Source: Ricordea florida (lineage: Eukaryota > Cnidaria > Anthozoa > Corallimorpharia > Ricordeidae). Taken from it: a DNA stretch of 64,000 nucleotides. Within the stretch, counting starts at the first letter, position 1, and each line of letters begins with the position of its first letter. The stretch spans positions 27,566,240 through 27,630,239 of the forward strand of contig OX453274.1 of NCBI GenBank assembly GCA_949710005.1. Reading direction: 5' to 3'. Shown here piece by piece: positions 63,969 to 64,000 of the stretch. A program made the position numbers and the translations under genes. Under the pieces are notes generated by a model. That model was not told where the DNA came from. It searched no databases and worked only from the letters and a program-made list of their open reading frames with translations.

Positions 63969-64000
63969 AAACTATCTCCCTTAACCCTTTCAATCCTAAG

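Overview
The window is nuclear DNA of an animal, most likely a cnidarian and probably a stony coral or close relative. It holds intron-bearing animal genes, many short palindromic transposons, tRNA-derived SINEs, Penelope-like, LINE and Ty3/gypsy remnants, and one apparently complete Polinton/adintovirus-like DNA element. The animal assignment rests on the host genes; 'coral' is inferred from the repeat style.

Host genes. (1) An RSF1 homologue (ISWI-partner histone chaperone with a PHD finger) is on the + strand in eleven coding exons, 12617-26063. It encodes 919 residues, and every splice junction I placed keeps the reading frame. (2) The last three coding exons of a PPP2R3 homologue (B'' regulatory subunit of protein phosphatase 2A) are on the - strand, 62020-59108. 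(3) A few single open exons (3087, 8354) are unassigned.

Mobile elements, 1-36 kb: Penelope-like remnant (1.1-1.5 kb), CR1-like LINE fragment (6.0-7.1 kb), a ~240-bp palindromic family in three copies (1.6, 7.5, 20.2 kb), several SINE-type tRNA-like sequences, a decayed DUF3504/Crypton-like recombinase gene (11.8-12.2 kb) and a decayed Ty3/gypsy pol (32.0-33.6 kb).

The main system lies at 36636-52290 (15,655 bp). It has terminal inverted repeats built around 72-bp tandem units, flanked by a target duplication (TGAGT, or TTGAGT if the last base is shared). It carries twelve intact genes: protein-primed DNA polymerase B, a DD35E integrase, a double-jelly-roll-type capsid candidate, an A32/FtsK-like packaging ATPase, a cluster of small membrane or coiled-coil proteins, a 521-residue protein with a C-terminal anchor, a penton-like candidate and a zinc-repeat protein. 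Most genes have a TTTAAAGA motif 17-26 nt before the ATG. A ten-copy 56-bp array with two palindromes per unit sits before the penton-like gene. I see no adenain-like protease. The layout is that of an endogenous, potentially virion-forming virus.

The element sits in or next to an older - strand Penelope-like copy. To its right is a + strand Penelope-like copy (53.0-56.7 kb) that is itself split by a hAT-like transposon (54956-56434) with a 5-bp target duplication. The right end holds PPP2R3 and more foldback elements.
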